Source of the DNA: Phycicoccus sp.
Lineage (GTDB): Bacteria > Actinomycetota > Actinomycetes > Actinomycetales > Dermatophilaceae
NCBI GenBank assembly: GCA_017993715.1
Contig: JAGOME010000028.1
Location: 1 to 50,382, forward strand
Length of the DNA: 50,382 nucleotides
Direction of reading: 5' to 3'
Shown here piece by piece: positions 1 through 7,521 of the stretch (position 1 is its first letter; each line of letters starts with the position of its first letter). Position numbers and translations under genes: made by a program. Under the pieces are notes generated by a model. The model saw only the letters and a program-made list of their open reading frames with translations, did not search any database and was not told the DNA's origin.

Positions 1-83
1 ACTATGCCCAGATCGTCGACATGCACGAATGCCGTGACGTCGCCCAGCTGCGGGCGTTCGTCGGCCAGGCGCTGCCCATCTGA
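1..83 (+). CDS. C-terminal end of an unknown protein (5' end outside window)
   Basis: An open frame (first complete codon at base 3) runs from the window edge to a TGA at 81-83 and encodes about 26 residues ending QALPI. Codon choice, with G or C at most third positions, looks like real coding sequence, and the frame is open to the edge. The tail is too short to name a family. The next gene starts 118 bases further on with its own candidate promoter, so the two are probably separate transcripts. It could also be chance open frame. Confidence 0.45.
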   Translation, partial: YAQIVDMHECRDVAQLRAFVGQALPI

Positions 84-161
84 CGCGCTGATTCACCAAA
101 CGCACCGTGACTCTGCGGCCTCGGCCCCACCTCTCCGGGGGCGGCCGACCTCGATCCGGTC

Positions 162-167
162 TAGGTT
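162..167 (+). promoter_or_regulatory. Candidate -10 hexamer for the nucleoside transporter
   Basis: TAGGTT lies 34 bases before the GTG start of the transporter. Unlike most promoters here it would give a leader of about 28 bases carrying a Shine-Dalgarno site (GGAGGAAAGGGG, 184-195). No convincing -35 hexamer is visible. Confidence 0.35.
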
Positions 168-201
168 GAGAGTCCGGTCGCTGGGAGGAAAGGGGAGCGC
201 C

Positions 202-1599
202 GTGCTCGATGTTCTCTGGGGAATCGGCGGGATGATCGCCGTGCTCGCACTGGCCGTGGCAATCTCGACGGATCGGCGGGCGATCAACCTGCGCACCGTC
301 GGGTCCGCCTTCGCGCTGCAACTCATCTTCGCGTTTCTCGTGCTGTACGTCCCGTGGGGGCGCACCGGCCTCAATGCCCTGACCAACGGGGTCCAGGCGG
401 TCATCGACTCCTCCAAAGAGGGGATCGCCTTCCTCTTTGGCAGTGCGGTCCCGCCCGATGGGGAGGGCTACGTCTTCGCCTTCCAGGTGCTGCCCGTCAT
501 CATCTTCTTCGCCTCCCTGACTGCTGTCCTGTACTACTGGGGCGCGCTGCAGAAGGTCGTCGGCTGGATGGGCACCGGCCTGCACTTCCTTCTGGGCACC
601 GGCCGGGCCGAGTCGGTCAGTGCCGCCACCAACGTCTTCCTCGGCCAGACCGAGTCGCCGCTGGTGGTCAAGCCGTTCGTGCCCTTCATTTCGCGCTCGG
701 GGTTGTTCGCCATCATGGTGGGGGGTCTGGCCACCGTTGCCGGGTCGGTGCTCGTGGGCTATGCCCTCCTCGGCGCCAACCTGGACCAGCTCATCGCCGC
801 GGCATTCATGGCGGCCCCCGGCGCCCTCCTCATGGCCAAGATCGTCGTCCCAGAGACCCAGGAGGTCGATACGGACGGCACGCCGGTCAAGGTGGCCGAG
901 CTGGCCAAGCGCGACAAGACCGCGGCGATGGCCCTGGCCTCACGCCTGGACCGCGAAGAAGCCGGGATCACCACGGCCGAGGTCGACGGGGAGGTCGCCG
1001 CTGATGGGGAGATCAAGGATGCGCGCAGCGAGGCCGAGCTGGAGGAGCACCTCGAGCCGATGACCGAGGTCGAGGAGGAGGGGCACGCCAACGTCGTCGA
1101 CGCTGCGGCCGCCGGCGCCGCCGATGGCCTCAAGCTCGCCGCCAACATCGGTGCCATGCTGCTCGCATTCATCTCGCTCATCGCGCTGGTCAACCTCATC
1201 CTCGGGGCGGTCGCCGGATGGTTCGGCGTGGAGGACCTGACCTTCGAGAAGATCCTCGGCTGGCTGTTCGCCCCGATCATGTTCGTCATTGGCGTGCCAT
1301 GGGGTGAGGCCGTCGCGGCTGGCAGCTTCGTCGGGCAGAAGACGATCGTCAACGAGTTCGTCGCCTTCACGAACTTCGGCCCGGTTGCGGACTCCTTCAG
1401 CACCAAGACCAGGGCGATCATCACGTTCGCGCTGACCGGGTTCGCCAACGTCGGTTCGCTCGCGATCCTCATCGGAGGCCTGGGTGGGATCGCCCCCAAC
1501 CGGCGCCACGAGATCGCGCGGCTGGGCATGCGGTGTGTGGCCGCCGCGACCCTGGCCAACCTGATGAGCGCCGCCATCGCAGGCATGCTCATCAACTGA
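202..1599 (+). CDS. NupC-family concentrative nucleoside transporter
   Basis: Probable proton- or sodium-driven importer of nucleosides in the cytoplasmic membrane (CNT family), 465 residues. Family motifs are clear: NVFLGQTESPLVVKP and GGLATVAGSVL in the middle, and GQKTIVNEFVAF near the C-terminus, among many hydrophobic segments. The GTG at 202 is chosen because GGAGGAAAGGGG sits 6 bases upstream; the frame is open further upstream, but that stretch does not read like a membrane protein. Residues about 216-297 form a charged, Glu/Asp-rich insertion between two membrane segments, which makes the protein longer than compact CNT members. With PNP, DeoA, Add, Cdd and DeoC in the same window it plausibly supplies nucleosides for catabolism. 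Substrate preference cannot be read from sequence. Confidence 0.9.
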   Translation: MLDVLWGIGGMIAVLALAVAISTDRRAINLRTVGSAFALQLIFAFLVLYVPWGRTGLNALTNGVQAVIDSSKEGIAFLFGSAVPPDGEGYVFAFQVLPVIIFFASLTAVLYYWGALQKVVGWMGTGLHFLLGTGRAESVSAATNVFLGQTESPLVVKPFVPFISRSGLFAIMVGGLATVAGSVLVGYALLGANLDQLIAAAFMAAPGALLMAKIVVPETQEVDTDGTPVKVAELAKRDKTAAMALASRLDREEAGITTAEVDGEVAADGEIKDARSEAELEEHLEPMTEVEEEGHANVVDAAAAGAADGLKLAANIGAMLLAFISLIALVNLILGAVAGWFGVEDLTFEKILGWLFAPIMFVIGVPWGEAVAAGSFVGQKTIVNEFVAFTNFGPVADSFSTKTRAIITFALTGFANVGSLAILIGGLGGIAPNRRHEIARLGMRCVAAATLANLMSAAIAGMLIN

Positions 1600-1622
1600 G
1601 CGTGGGCGTGGATGGCGCATAT

Positions 1623-1684
1623 GGCATCGGTTACCCCTTGGTAGACGGGGTGATCGCCCCGCCTACCAAGGGGTAACCGATGCC
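1623..1684. terminator. Long bidirectional hairpin terminator
   Basis: A perfect 22-bp inverted repeat (1623-1644 and 1663-1684) is extended inward, after an A/C mismatch, by 5 more pairs (1646-1650 with 1657-1661) around a 6-base loop. It lies between the transporter stop (1599) and the last base of the convergent aldo/keto reductase (1685), touching that stop codon. There is no U-tract on either side. Its position fits shared termination of two convergent genes. Confidence 0.8.
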
Positions 1685-2536
1685 CTAGCCGTAGACAGCG
1701 GCCCAGAACGCGTGCGGGTCGGGCCCGGTCCGGAAGCCCTGGTCCAGCTCGGCAATGGTCACCAGGTCGTTGGCCGACAGCCGGATCTCGCGGGCCGCGA
1801 GGTTCTCGACGATCCGGCTCGGCGTGACCGACTTCGGCAGGACGACAAAGCCCTGGGCCAGATGCCAGGCGATGACGACCTGCGCCGGGGTGGCCCGGTG
1901 CCGCTGCGCGATCCCCGCCAGGACTGGGTCGTCCAGGACTCGCTTGCCGGAGGCGAGCGGACTCCACGCCTGCGTGACAATGCGGTGCTGGCGGTGGAAG
2001 GCGACGAGCTCGCGCTGTTGGAAGTACGGGTGTAGCTCGATCTGGTTGATCGGGGGCAGCTCACCGGTCTCGTCGGCCAGCCGCTGCAGGTGATCGATGC
2101 CGAAGTTGCACACCCCCACGGCCCGGACGCGCCCGGCGTCGCGCAGCTCCAGGAGGGTGCGCCACGTCTCGACGTAGCGGTCCTGAGCCGGAGCCGGCCA
2201 GTGAATGAGGTAGAGGTCGAGGACGTCCACGCCGAGATTGGCCACCGAATCGTCGAATGCCGCGAGCGTCGCCTCGCGACCGTGGGCGTCATTCCACACC
2301 TTGGTCGTGACGAAAATGTCGTCCCGGGGCACGTTGCTCTCGGCCAGGGCGCGCCCGACCCCGACCTCGTTGCGGTAGGCGGCGGCGGTGTCGACGTGGC
2401 GATACCCAGCCTGCAGAGCGGAGGCGACGGCGGACGCGACCTCGTCCTCGGGCACCTGCCACACGCCGAAACCGATCTGCGGGATGGGCACGGGACCGGC
2501 GGGGGTAGACAGGGCGATGGTGGGCGTGTCCGGCAT
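1685..2536 (-). CDS. Aldo/keto reductase (2,5-diketo-D-gluconate reductase type)
   Basis: NAD(P)H-dependent cytosolic reductase of aldehydes and ketones, 283 residues, the usual size. The catalytic tetrad is visible: Asp and Tyr in GYRHVDTAAAYRNE, Lys in VTTKVWN and His in YLIHWPAP. The C-terminal half has the NADPH-binding stretch VVLPKSVTPSRIVEN. The start has TAGGCT placed 6 bases upstream, so the mRNA is probably leaderless, and the gene is divergent from the fatty acid hydroxylase-family gene with both promoters within 60 bases. The physiological substrate is unknown; detoxification of reactive carbonyls is a common role in this family. Confidence 0.92.
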   Translation of the reverse strand: MPDTPTIALSTPAGPVPIPQIGFGVWQVPEDEVASAVASALQAGYRHVDTAAAYRNEVGVGRALAESNVPRDDIFVTTKVWNDAHGREATLAAFDDSVANLGVDVLDLYLIHWPAPAQDRYVETWRTLLELRDAGRVRAVGVCNFGIDHLQRLADETGELPPINQIELHPYFQQRELVAFHRQHRIVTQAWSPLASGKRVLDDPVLAGIAQRHRATPAQVVIAWHLAQGFVVLPKSVTPSRIVENLAAREIRLSANDLVTIAELDQGFRTGPDPHAFWAAVYG

Positions 2537-2542
2537 TCCTGG

Positions 2543-2548
2543 AGCCTA
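2543..2548 (-). promoter_or_regulatory. -10 hexamer, leaderless aldo/keto reductase promoter
   Basis: TAGGCT on the minus strand ends 6 bases before the ATG at 2536, so transcription should begin at or next to the start codon. Confidence 0.6.
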
Positions 2549-2581
2549 TGTTCCATCCCGGCCGGGCGCGGACCGGTCCGT

Positions 2582-2587
2582 TAGTCT
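2582..2587 (+). promoter_or_regulatory. -10 hexamer, leaderless promoter of the hydroxylase-family gene
   Basis: TAGTCT lies 6 bases before the GTG at 2594. This spacing supports the GTG over the in-frame ATG at 2600. Confidence 0.6.
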
Positions 2588-2593
2588 CCCCAC

Positions 2594-3466
2594 GTGGGGA
2601 TGGGCGAGGCGCTGGCGATGGCGGGACGGCTGCTGACGCTCATCGTGGCCACCGGCGGGCTCCTGGCCGTCGCCGAATGGGCGGCCCCCGAAGGTGGCCG
2701 GCGCAGGACGCGCGACGCCATCGAGTCCCGTCGGCACCTCGGGTTCATCGCCCTGTACGTCGGGGTCGCGACAGCGGTCGCCGCGCTGCTGCTCCAGGCC
2801 CAGGGCCTGGTGGCGGGGGACGGCCTGGCGCCCCGGATCCAGGCCCTGCCTGGGGCCGCCCAGGTTGCTCTGGCGCTGCTGCTCGCGGATGTCGTCTCCT
2901 ACGGGCTGCATCGTGGCGCCCACCGGTATGCGTGGTGGTGGCGGCTCCATGTTGTGCACCATCGCGCGACCGATGTCCGCTGGTGGACGGCCTATCGGGC
3001 CCATCCGGCCAACCTGGCGATCGACCATCTGGTGCCGGCCGGGGTCCTGCTCCTGGTCGGCTTCGGGCCGCTTCCCTTGGCGGGCCGCGCCATCATCGTC
3101 ACCGTCGTCGCCCTGTTCGCCCATGCCGACGTCGAGGTGCCCGACCGGTGGCTGCGTTATGTCGTCGCCACCCCTGGCTACCACCGCACGCACCACGAGG
3201 TGGATCGCACCGGGGCCAACTTCGCCCTCGTCCTGCCCCTCCTGGACATCCTCGGGGGGACCGCCGACTTCTCCCGGCGCGAGGAGCGCCGCTTCGGCCT
3301 CGACGGCACCGGCTCCGCCGCGGGCGATCCACCGCTGCCCACCCATCAGGCCACTTCGGTGGCTCGCGATCGGCACGCCGCTCAGGGCAGGACCCACACT
3401 CCCACGCAGAACGAGAACACATTGACCAGCCCCGCCAGCACCGCAGCCGAGGCCAGGTTGCCGTGA
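2594..3466 (+). CDS. Sterol desaturase / fatty acid hydroxylase superfamily membrane protein
   Basis: Integral membrane di-iron oxidase-type protein, 290 residues. The histidine clusters of the family are present: HRGAH near residue 110, LHVVHHRATD near 120, and YHRTHHEVD near 200. Four hydrophobic segments flank them. Known members hydroxylate or desaturate sterols, carotenoids or acyl chains; the substrate here is not readable. The GTG at 2594 is preferred because a -10 hexamer sits 6 bases upstream. The C-terminal 50 or so residues are low in structure (Thr, Gln, Ala-rich), and the last 85 bases overlap the 3' end of the convergent membrane gene, so the true C-terminus may be shorter in homologues. 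Confidence 0.85.
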   Translation: MGMGEALAMAGRLLTLIVATGGLLAVAEWAAPEGGRRRTRDAIESRRHLGFIALYVGVATAVAALLLQAQGLVAGDGLAPRIQALPGAAQVALALLLADVVSYGLHRGAHRYAWWWRLHVVHHRATDVRWWTAYRAHPANLAIDHLVPAGVLLLVGFGPLPLAGRAIIVTVVALFAHADVEVPDRWLRYVVATPGYHRTHHEVDRTGANFALVLPLLDILGGTADFSRREERRFGLDGTGSAAGDPPLPTHQATSVARDRHAAQGRTHTPTQNENTLTSPASTAAEARLP

Positions 3467-3762
3467 CGTCGCGTCAGGATGGCTGACTCGACCAGGACGA
3501 CGCCACCCTCGACGACGGCGATCGCCGGAGTGGCCCCGAGGACCTGATGCAGGAGCGGGTACGCCACCCAGAAGGCCAGCGGGTGGCTGACCACGTTCAT
3601 CAGCAGGCCGGTCACCGCAACAGAGCCCCACGGCTCCGCCGGGAGGAGCCAGCGGGCCAACACCACGAGCAGCGGGAGCTCCAGGAGGACCGTCGCGCCG
3701 AAGGCGACGGCATACGCGCCGATGGTCGGGATGGCGGATGCGCCCGTTGCCGACCCCGTCAG
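3382..3762 (-). CDS. Four-helix integral membrane protein, probable CTG start
   Basis: About 126 residues with four hydrophobic helices. One carries NVVSHPLAFWVAYPLL and another VVEGGVVLVESAIL, a pattern seen in small uncharacterised membrane proteins. The first ATG/GTG in frame is a GTG at 3666, but the coding pattern, including a helix AYAVAFGATVLLELPLL, continues upstream of it. In that longer frame the only sensible initiator is CTG at 3760-3762, which overlaps the stop of the preceding small ORF as CTGA. This is the same geometry as the ATGA couplings elsewhere in the window. The 3' end overlaps the hydroxylase-family gene by 85 bases. Function unknown. Confidence 0.65.
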   Translation of the reverse strand: MTGSATGASAIPTIGAYAVAFGATVLLELPLLVVLARWLLPAEPWGSVAVTGLLMNVVSHPLAFWVAYPLLHQVLGATPAIAVVEGGVVLVESAILTRRHGNLASAAVLAGLVNVFSFCVGVWVLP

Positions 3763-3896
3763 TGTCGGCCGCGCCGTCGGGCGAGCATCACCAGGACGGC
3801 GACGACGGCCGCGACGACGAGGACCACGACCACGACCGGGCCGAGGTAGTCGACCGGCGCCGGCGGGATGTCACTGATCACTCTGGAGAGGCTCAC
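3759..3896 (-). CDS. Small single-helix membrane protein, 45 residues
   Basis: GTG start, a short polar N-terminus (SLSRVISDIPPAPVDYLGP), one very hydrophobic Val-rich helix of about 20 residues, and a basic tail ending ARRRGRH. This N-out, positive-inside arrangement is typical of a single-span membrane peptide. No Shine-Dalgarno site is present, but TAATTT lies 6 bases upstream, so the message is probably leaderless. The stop overlaps the likely CTG start of the four-helix protein, so the two are probably translated together and may act together. No function can be given. Confidence 0.55.
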   Translation of the reverse strand: MSLSRVISDIPPAPVDYLGPVVVVVLVVAAVVAVLVMLARRRGRH

Positions 3897-3902
3897 CCGA
3901 GG

Positions 3903-3908
3903 AAATTA
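3903..3908 (-). promoter_or_regulatory. -10 hexamer, leaderless promoter of the small membrane protein
   Basis: TAATTT on the minus strand, with 6 bases to the GTG at 3896. It is the most AT-rich spot in the local sequence. Confidence 0.5.
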
Positions 3909-3958
3909 GCACCCGATGTGAGCGCAGTCGGGTCGTCGGTCAGGTCGGCAGGAGGGAT

Positions 3959-3990
3959 GCGTCACACGCGTGCGCGGGTTGCGTCACACG
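3959..3990. repeat. Paired 10-bp direct repeats upstream of the carboxylase gene
   Basis: GCGTCACACG occurs at 3959-3968 and again at 3981-3990, exactly 22 bp apart (about two helical turns). Both lie just upstream of the -35 region of the carboxylase promoter, the position expected for a transcription factor bound as two protomers. The factor is unknown. Confidence 0.5.
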
Positions 3991-4016
3991 GGCGAGAGCC
4001 GCCGCGGCCCTTCTAC

Positions 4017-4022
4017 TAGTCT
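4017..4022 (+). promoter_or_regulatory. -10 hexamer, leaderless carboxylase promoter
   Basis: TAGTCT ends 7 bases before the ATG at 4030. No Shine-Dalgarno site is seen. Confidence 0.6.
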
Positions 4023-4029
4023 CGCGAGC

Positions 4030-5799
4030 ATGGCCATCAGCAAAGTCCTCATTGCCAACCGAGGCGAGATCGCCGTCCGGATCGCCCGCGCCTGCAAGGA
4101 CTCGGGGATCGGCTCGGTTGCCGTCTACGCCGACCCTGACCGCGACGCCTTACACGTCGCCGTGGCGGATGAGGCCTATGCCCTGGGTGGTTCGACCCCC
4201 GGGGACTCATACCTGTTGCAGGACAAGCTCATCAGCATCGCCCAGGACTCTGGGGCGGATGCGATCCACCCTGGCTACGGCTTCCTCGCCGAGAATGCCG
4301 GGTTCGCCCAGAAGGTCATCGACGCCGGCCTGACCTGGATCGGCCCGGGACCGCAGGCCATCGACAGTCTCGGCGACAAGGTCAAGGCTCGGCACATCGC
4401 GCTGGCCGCCAACGCGCCCCTCGTGCCCGGCACCAAAGACCCGGTCTCCGGGCCCGACGAGGTCGTCGACTTCGCACGGGAGCACGGCCTGCCGGTCGCG
4501 ATCAAGGCTGCCTACGGCGGCGGCGGCCGCGGCCTCAAGGTCGCCCGCAATCTCGAGGAGATCCCCGAGCTGTACGAGTCGGCCGTGCGGGAAGCCGTGA
4601 CGGCATTCGGGCGGGGTGAGTGCTTCGTCGAGCGCTTCCTGGACCACCCCCGCCACGTCGAGACCCAGTGCCTGGCCGACGAGCACGGCAACGTCGTCGT
4701 CGTCTCGACGCGTGACTGCTCGCTGCAGCGGCGCAACCAGAAGCTCGTCGAGGAGGCGCCGGCGCCGTTCCTTACGGACGAGCAGCATGACGAGATCGTC
4801 CGGGCCTCCAAGGCGATCCTGCGTGGAGCGGGCTACGTCGGCGCGGGCACCTGCGAGTTCCTCGTGGGGCCGGACGGCCACATCAGCTTCCTCGAGGTCA
4901 ACACCCGACTCCAGGTGGAGCACCCCGTCTCCGAGGAAGTCACCGGCATCGACCTGGTCCGTCAGCAGTTCCGGATCGCCAACGGCGATGCCCTCGACTT
5001 CGACGACCCAGTGCCCCACGCGCACTCCTTCGAGTTCCGGATCAACGGCGAGGACGCCGGCCGGGGCTTCCTGCCCGCCCCGGGCACGGTGACGAAAATG
5101 ACCGTGCCGCAGGGGCCTGGCGTCCGGTGGGATGCCGGCATCGTCGAGGGCGACACCATCGCTGGGGCGTTCGACTCGATGATCGCCAAGCTCATCGTCA
5201 CCGGTCGCACCCGCCAAGAGGCGCTGGAGCGGTCACGTCGAGCGCTCAGCGAGCTCGTCATCGAAGGCATGCCAACGGTGACGCCCTTCCACCTCAAGGT
5301 CGTCGCCGATCCGGCGTTCGCGCCGGCGGATGCCGCGACGCCGTTCTCGGTGCACACGCGGTGGATCGAGACCGATTTCGTCAATGACATCCCTGCCTAC
5401 TCCGGGCCGGTCGGCGAGGCGGACGAGAACGGCGAACGGCAGACCATCGTCGTCGAGGTCGGCGGAAAGCGGGTCGACGTCACCGTCCCGGCCGGGTTGT
5501 CGTTCGGTGGTGGTGGCGGGGCTGCGGTCAAGGCGGCACCCAAGCGGCGTTCGTCGAGCAAGGCCGGAGCCGCTGCCTCAGGCGACTCTCTCACCGCGCC
5601 GATGCAGGGCACGATCGTCAAGGTGGCCGTGCAGGACGGGGCCACGGTCGCCGAGGGCGACCTCGTCGTCGTGCTCGAGGCCATGAAGATGGAGCAGCCG
5701 ATCACCGCCCACAAGGCCGGCGTGGTCAGCGGCCTCAATGCCGCCCCTGGCGAGACCGTGAGCAACGGCGCCGTCCTCTGTGAGATCAAGGACGCCTGA
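4030..5799 (+). CDS. Acetyl-/propionyl-CoA carboxylase alpha subunit (biotin carboxylase plus biotin carrier)
   Basis: ATP-dependent carboxylation of biotin, the first half reaction of acyl-CoA carboxylases that make malonyl- or methylmalonyl-CoA; cytosolic, 589 residues. The N-terminal biotin carboxylase domain starts [14 protein letters not shown], the ATP-grasp glycine loop is GGGGRGLKV, and the catalytic region includes [19 protein letters not shown] linker rich in Ala, Lys and Ser leads to the carrier domain with the biotinylation site EAMKMEQP (Lys 553). The ATG at 4030 fits the -10 element and the family N-terminus. No beta (carboxyltransferase) gene is adjacent, as is usual for actinobacterial AccA3-type subunits that serve several carboxylases. 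A pair of direct repeats upstream suggests control by a regulator. Confidence 0.95.
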   Translation: MAISKVLIANRGEIAVRIARACKDSGIGSVAVYADPDRDALHVAVADEAYALGGSTPGDSYLLQDKLISIAQDSGADAIHPGYGFLAENAGFAQKVIDAGLTWIGPGPQAIDSLGDKVKARHIALAANAPLVPGTKDPVSGPDEVVDFAREHGLPVAIKAAYGGGGRGLKVARNLEEIPELYESAVREAVTAFGRGECFVERFLDHPRHVETQCLADEHGNVVVVSTRDCSLQRRNQKLVEEAPAPFLTDEQHDEIVRASKAILRGAGYVGAGTCEFLVGPDGHISFLEVNTRLQVEHPVSEEVTGIDLVRQQFRIANGDALDFDDPVPHAHSFEFRINGEDAGRGFLPAPGTVTKMTVPQGPGVRWDAGIVEGDTIAGAFDSMIAKLIVTGRTRQEALERSRRALSELVIEGMPTVTPFHLKVVADPAFAPADAATPFSVHTRWIETDFVNDIPAYSGPVGEADENGERQTIVVEVGGKRVDVTVPAGLSFGGGGGAAVKAAPKRRSSSKAGAAASGDSLTAPMQGTIVKVAVQDGATVAEGDLVVVLEAMKMEQPITAHKAGVVSGLNAAPGETVSNGAVLCEIKDA

Positions 5800-5807
5800 C
5801 CCCTCCT

Positions 5808-5849
5808 GTGCGTGCCGAAGTCGCTGGATGCTGCGACATCGGCACGCAC
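5808..5849. terminator. Bidirectional hairpin terminator
   Basis: Perfect 11-bp arms (5808-5818 with 5839-5849), an A/A mismatch, then 5 more pairs (5820-5824 with 5833-5837) around an 8-base loop. It lies between the carboxylase stop and the convergent reductase stop. There is no U-tract. The design, a long stem with one internal mismatch, matches the hairpin at 1623-1684. Confidence 0.75.
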
Positions 5850-5869
5850 CCGTGGTGGGCCGCAAGGGG

Positions 5870-7261
5870 CTAGTCGGTGGCGTGCAGGCGGCGCGCGGCC
5901 TCGGCGATCGAGCCGGTCAGCGACGGGTAGACGGTGAAGGTCGAGGCCACCTGGTCGACATTGAGGCGGTGCTGGACCGCCAGGGTCACCGGGAAGATCA
6001 ACTCGGACGCGCGGGGGGCAACGACCACACCCCCGAGGACGAGACCGGAGCCACGGTGGGCGAAGAGTTTGACGAACCCCTCGCTCACCCCCATCATCTT
6101 GGCCCGCGGGTTGCGTGACAACGGCAGCGTGACGACATCGGCGCGGACCCGCCCACTGTCTAGATCCGCCTGCGAGACACCGACCGTGGCAATCTCGGGC
6201 TCGGTGAAGATGTTGGCAGACACGTAGTGCAGGGGCAGCGGAGCGACCGCGTCCCCCAGCGCGTGCGACATGGCGGTGCGCCCCTGGGCGGCAGCCACCG
6301 ACGCCAGCGGCAGGACCCCAGTGCAGTCGCCCGCGGCATACACAGTCCGCAGGGAGGTTCGCGAGACCCGGTCGACCACGATGTGTCCCGACGGGGTGAG
6401 GTCAATGCCGTTGTCCTCCAGGCCGATCCCGCGCGTCAACGGCACCGATCCCACCGCGAGCAGAGCGTGCGAGCCCTCGATGGTGCGCCCGTCCTCCAAG
6501 GTGACGCTGACGCCGGACTCCGTCCGCGAAACCGCCGTCATCCGCGAGCGCGACAGCACCTCCATGCCTCGGGCCCGGAAGACGTCCTCGATGACCGTCG
6601 CCGCATCCGGATCCTCACCAGGGAGGACCCGATCGCGCGATGACACGAGCACAACCTCGGAGCCCAGGCCGAGGAATGCCTGGGCCAGCTCGGCGCCGGT
6701 CACGCCCGAGCCGACCACAATGAGGCGTTCGGGCAGCTCTCGCAGGGCGTAGATCTGTTGCCAGGTCAGGATCCGCTCCCCATCGGGCACGGCCGTGTCC
6801 ATGACCCGTGGCGTCGCGCCGGTCGCGACGAGGACGACATCCGCGTCGACGAGCTCGTCCCCCATCGGCGTCTCGACGGCAATCGAGGTCGGCGTGACAA
6901 GACGGCCCATCCCGGCGAGGACGCGCACTCCGACCTCGGTCAGGCGCGTGCCGATGTCGGCGCTCTGGGCGCGAGCCAGCCGCAGGACGTGATCGTTGAC
7001 CAGGGCCAGGTCGGCGTGGACCGCCTCATCGAGACGCACACCCTGGGAGGATGCCTGGGCTAGGCCCCCCATCGACTCGGCCGTCGCGATCAGCGCCTTG
7101 GACGGCACGCAGTCCGTCAGGACGGCGGCTCCGCCCAGACCATCCCGCTCCACGAGGGTGACCTGCGCGCCGAGCTGCGCAGCGACCAGAGCCGCCTCAT
7201 AGCCACCGGGTCCGCCACCGAGAATCGCGACACGCGTCGTCCGAGCATTCACGCCGGTCAT
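5870..7261 (-). CDS. lpdA: LpdA-like NAD(P)H quinone reductase (lipoamide dehydrogenase homologue lacking the redox disulfide)
   Basis: FAD-dependent flavoprotein of the disulfide reductase superfamily, 463 residues. The FAD-binding fold opens with VAILGGGPGGYEAALVAAQLG, a second nucleotide fold contains VVGSGVTGAELAQAFLGLG, and AAGDCTG precedes the dimerisation domain. Where true lipoamide dehydrogenases have a CxxxxC pair, this protein has GGAAVLTDCVPSK (residues 43-55), keeping only one Cys. The same loss is known in Mycobacterium tuberculosis LpdA (Rv3303c), which reduces quinones rather than lipoamide. The ATG at 7261 gives the family-like N-terminus; the open frame extends 41 codons further without coding character. 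Confidence 0.85.
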   Translation of the reverse strand: MTGVNARTTRVAILGGGPGGYEAALVAAQLGAQVTLVERDGLGGAAVLTDCVPSKALIATAESMGGLAQASSQGVRLDEAVHADLALVNDHVLRLARAQSADIGTRLTEVGVRVLAGMGRLVTPTSIAVETPMGDELVDADVVLVATGATPRVMDTAVPDGERILTWQQIYALRELPERLIVVGSGVTGAELAQAFLGLGSEVVLVSSRDRVLPGEDPDAATVIEDVFRARGMEVLSRSRMTAVSRTESGVSVTLEDGRTIEGSHALLAVGSVPLTRGIGLEDNGIDLTPSGHIVVDRVSRTSLRTVYAAGDCTGVLPLASVAAAQGRTAMSHALGDAVAPLPLHYVSANIFTEPEIATVGVSQADLDSGRVRADVVTLPLSRNPRAKMMGVSEGFVKLFAHRGSGLVLGGVVVAPRASELIFPVTLAVQHRLNVDQVASTFTVYPSLTGSIAEAARRLHATD

Positions 7262-7430
7262 CCTCGCATCCGGGCCCGCCCTTGGTGACGCCGCGCGTCG
7301 CATCCGGCGCCCCCGCTCGGTGGGCGGCCAGGTCGCCGCGCCGGTCGGGAATGACGAGGGGATGGCCCATGGGCGCACAGGCAACGGCGATCAGGCCACG
7401 ACTCGGCAACGAATACCCCAGCACCCTTAC

Positions 7431-7481
7431 ATGGTGCTCTTTTGAACCATATGGTGCTTCGCGGGTGGTCTCATCACCCGC
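7431..7481. promoter_or_regulatory. Repeat cluster upstream of the ABC importer operon
   Basis: ATGGTGCT occurs at 7431-7438 and 7451-7458, exactly 20 bp apart, and ACCATATGGT (7446-7455) is a perfect palindrome overlapping the second copy. Immediately downstream GCGGGTG (7461-7467) pairs with CACCCGC (7475-7481) around a 7-base loop. The sequence is unusually AT-rich for this genome between 7430 and 7456. It looks like an operator/promoter followed by a leader hairpin, 40 bases before the first gene. The regulator is unknown, and I do not recognise a riboswitch class. Confidence 0.5.
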
Positions 7482-7521
7482 GGGTCCACACCCGCTACCC
7501 CCAGGGAAGGGAAAACCCCAG

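Noticed and set aside
759-1967. Long minus-strand frame across the transporter and reductase ends
   Set aside because: It crosses a strong bidirectional hairpin and is antisense to two well-supported genes; no motif is seen.
2546-3631. 361-codon minus-strand frame antisense to the hydroxylase-family gene
   Set aside because: Low-complexity Gly/Arg/Asp sequence, no motifs, and it conflicts with the histidine-cluster protein on the other strand.
3967-4029. Upstream extension of the carboxylase reading frame to 3970
   Set aside because: The 20 extra residues do not match the family N-terminus, and the -10 hexamer and repeats lie inside this stretch.
7431-7521. T-box or TPP-type riboswitch before the ABC importer
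   Set aside because: The leader after the repeats is under 60 bases and lacks the conserved T-box (GGGTGG..CGCG) and TPP (CTGAGA) elements in proper context.
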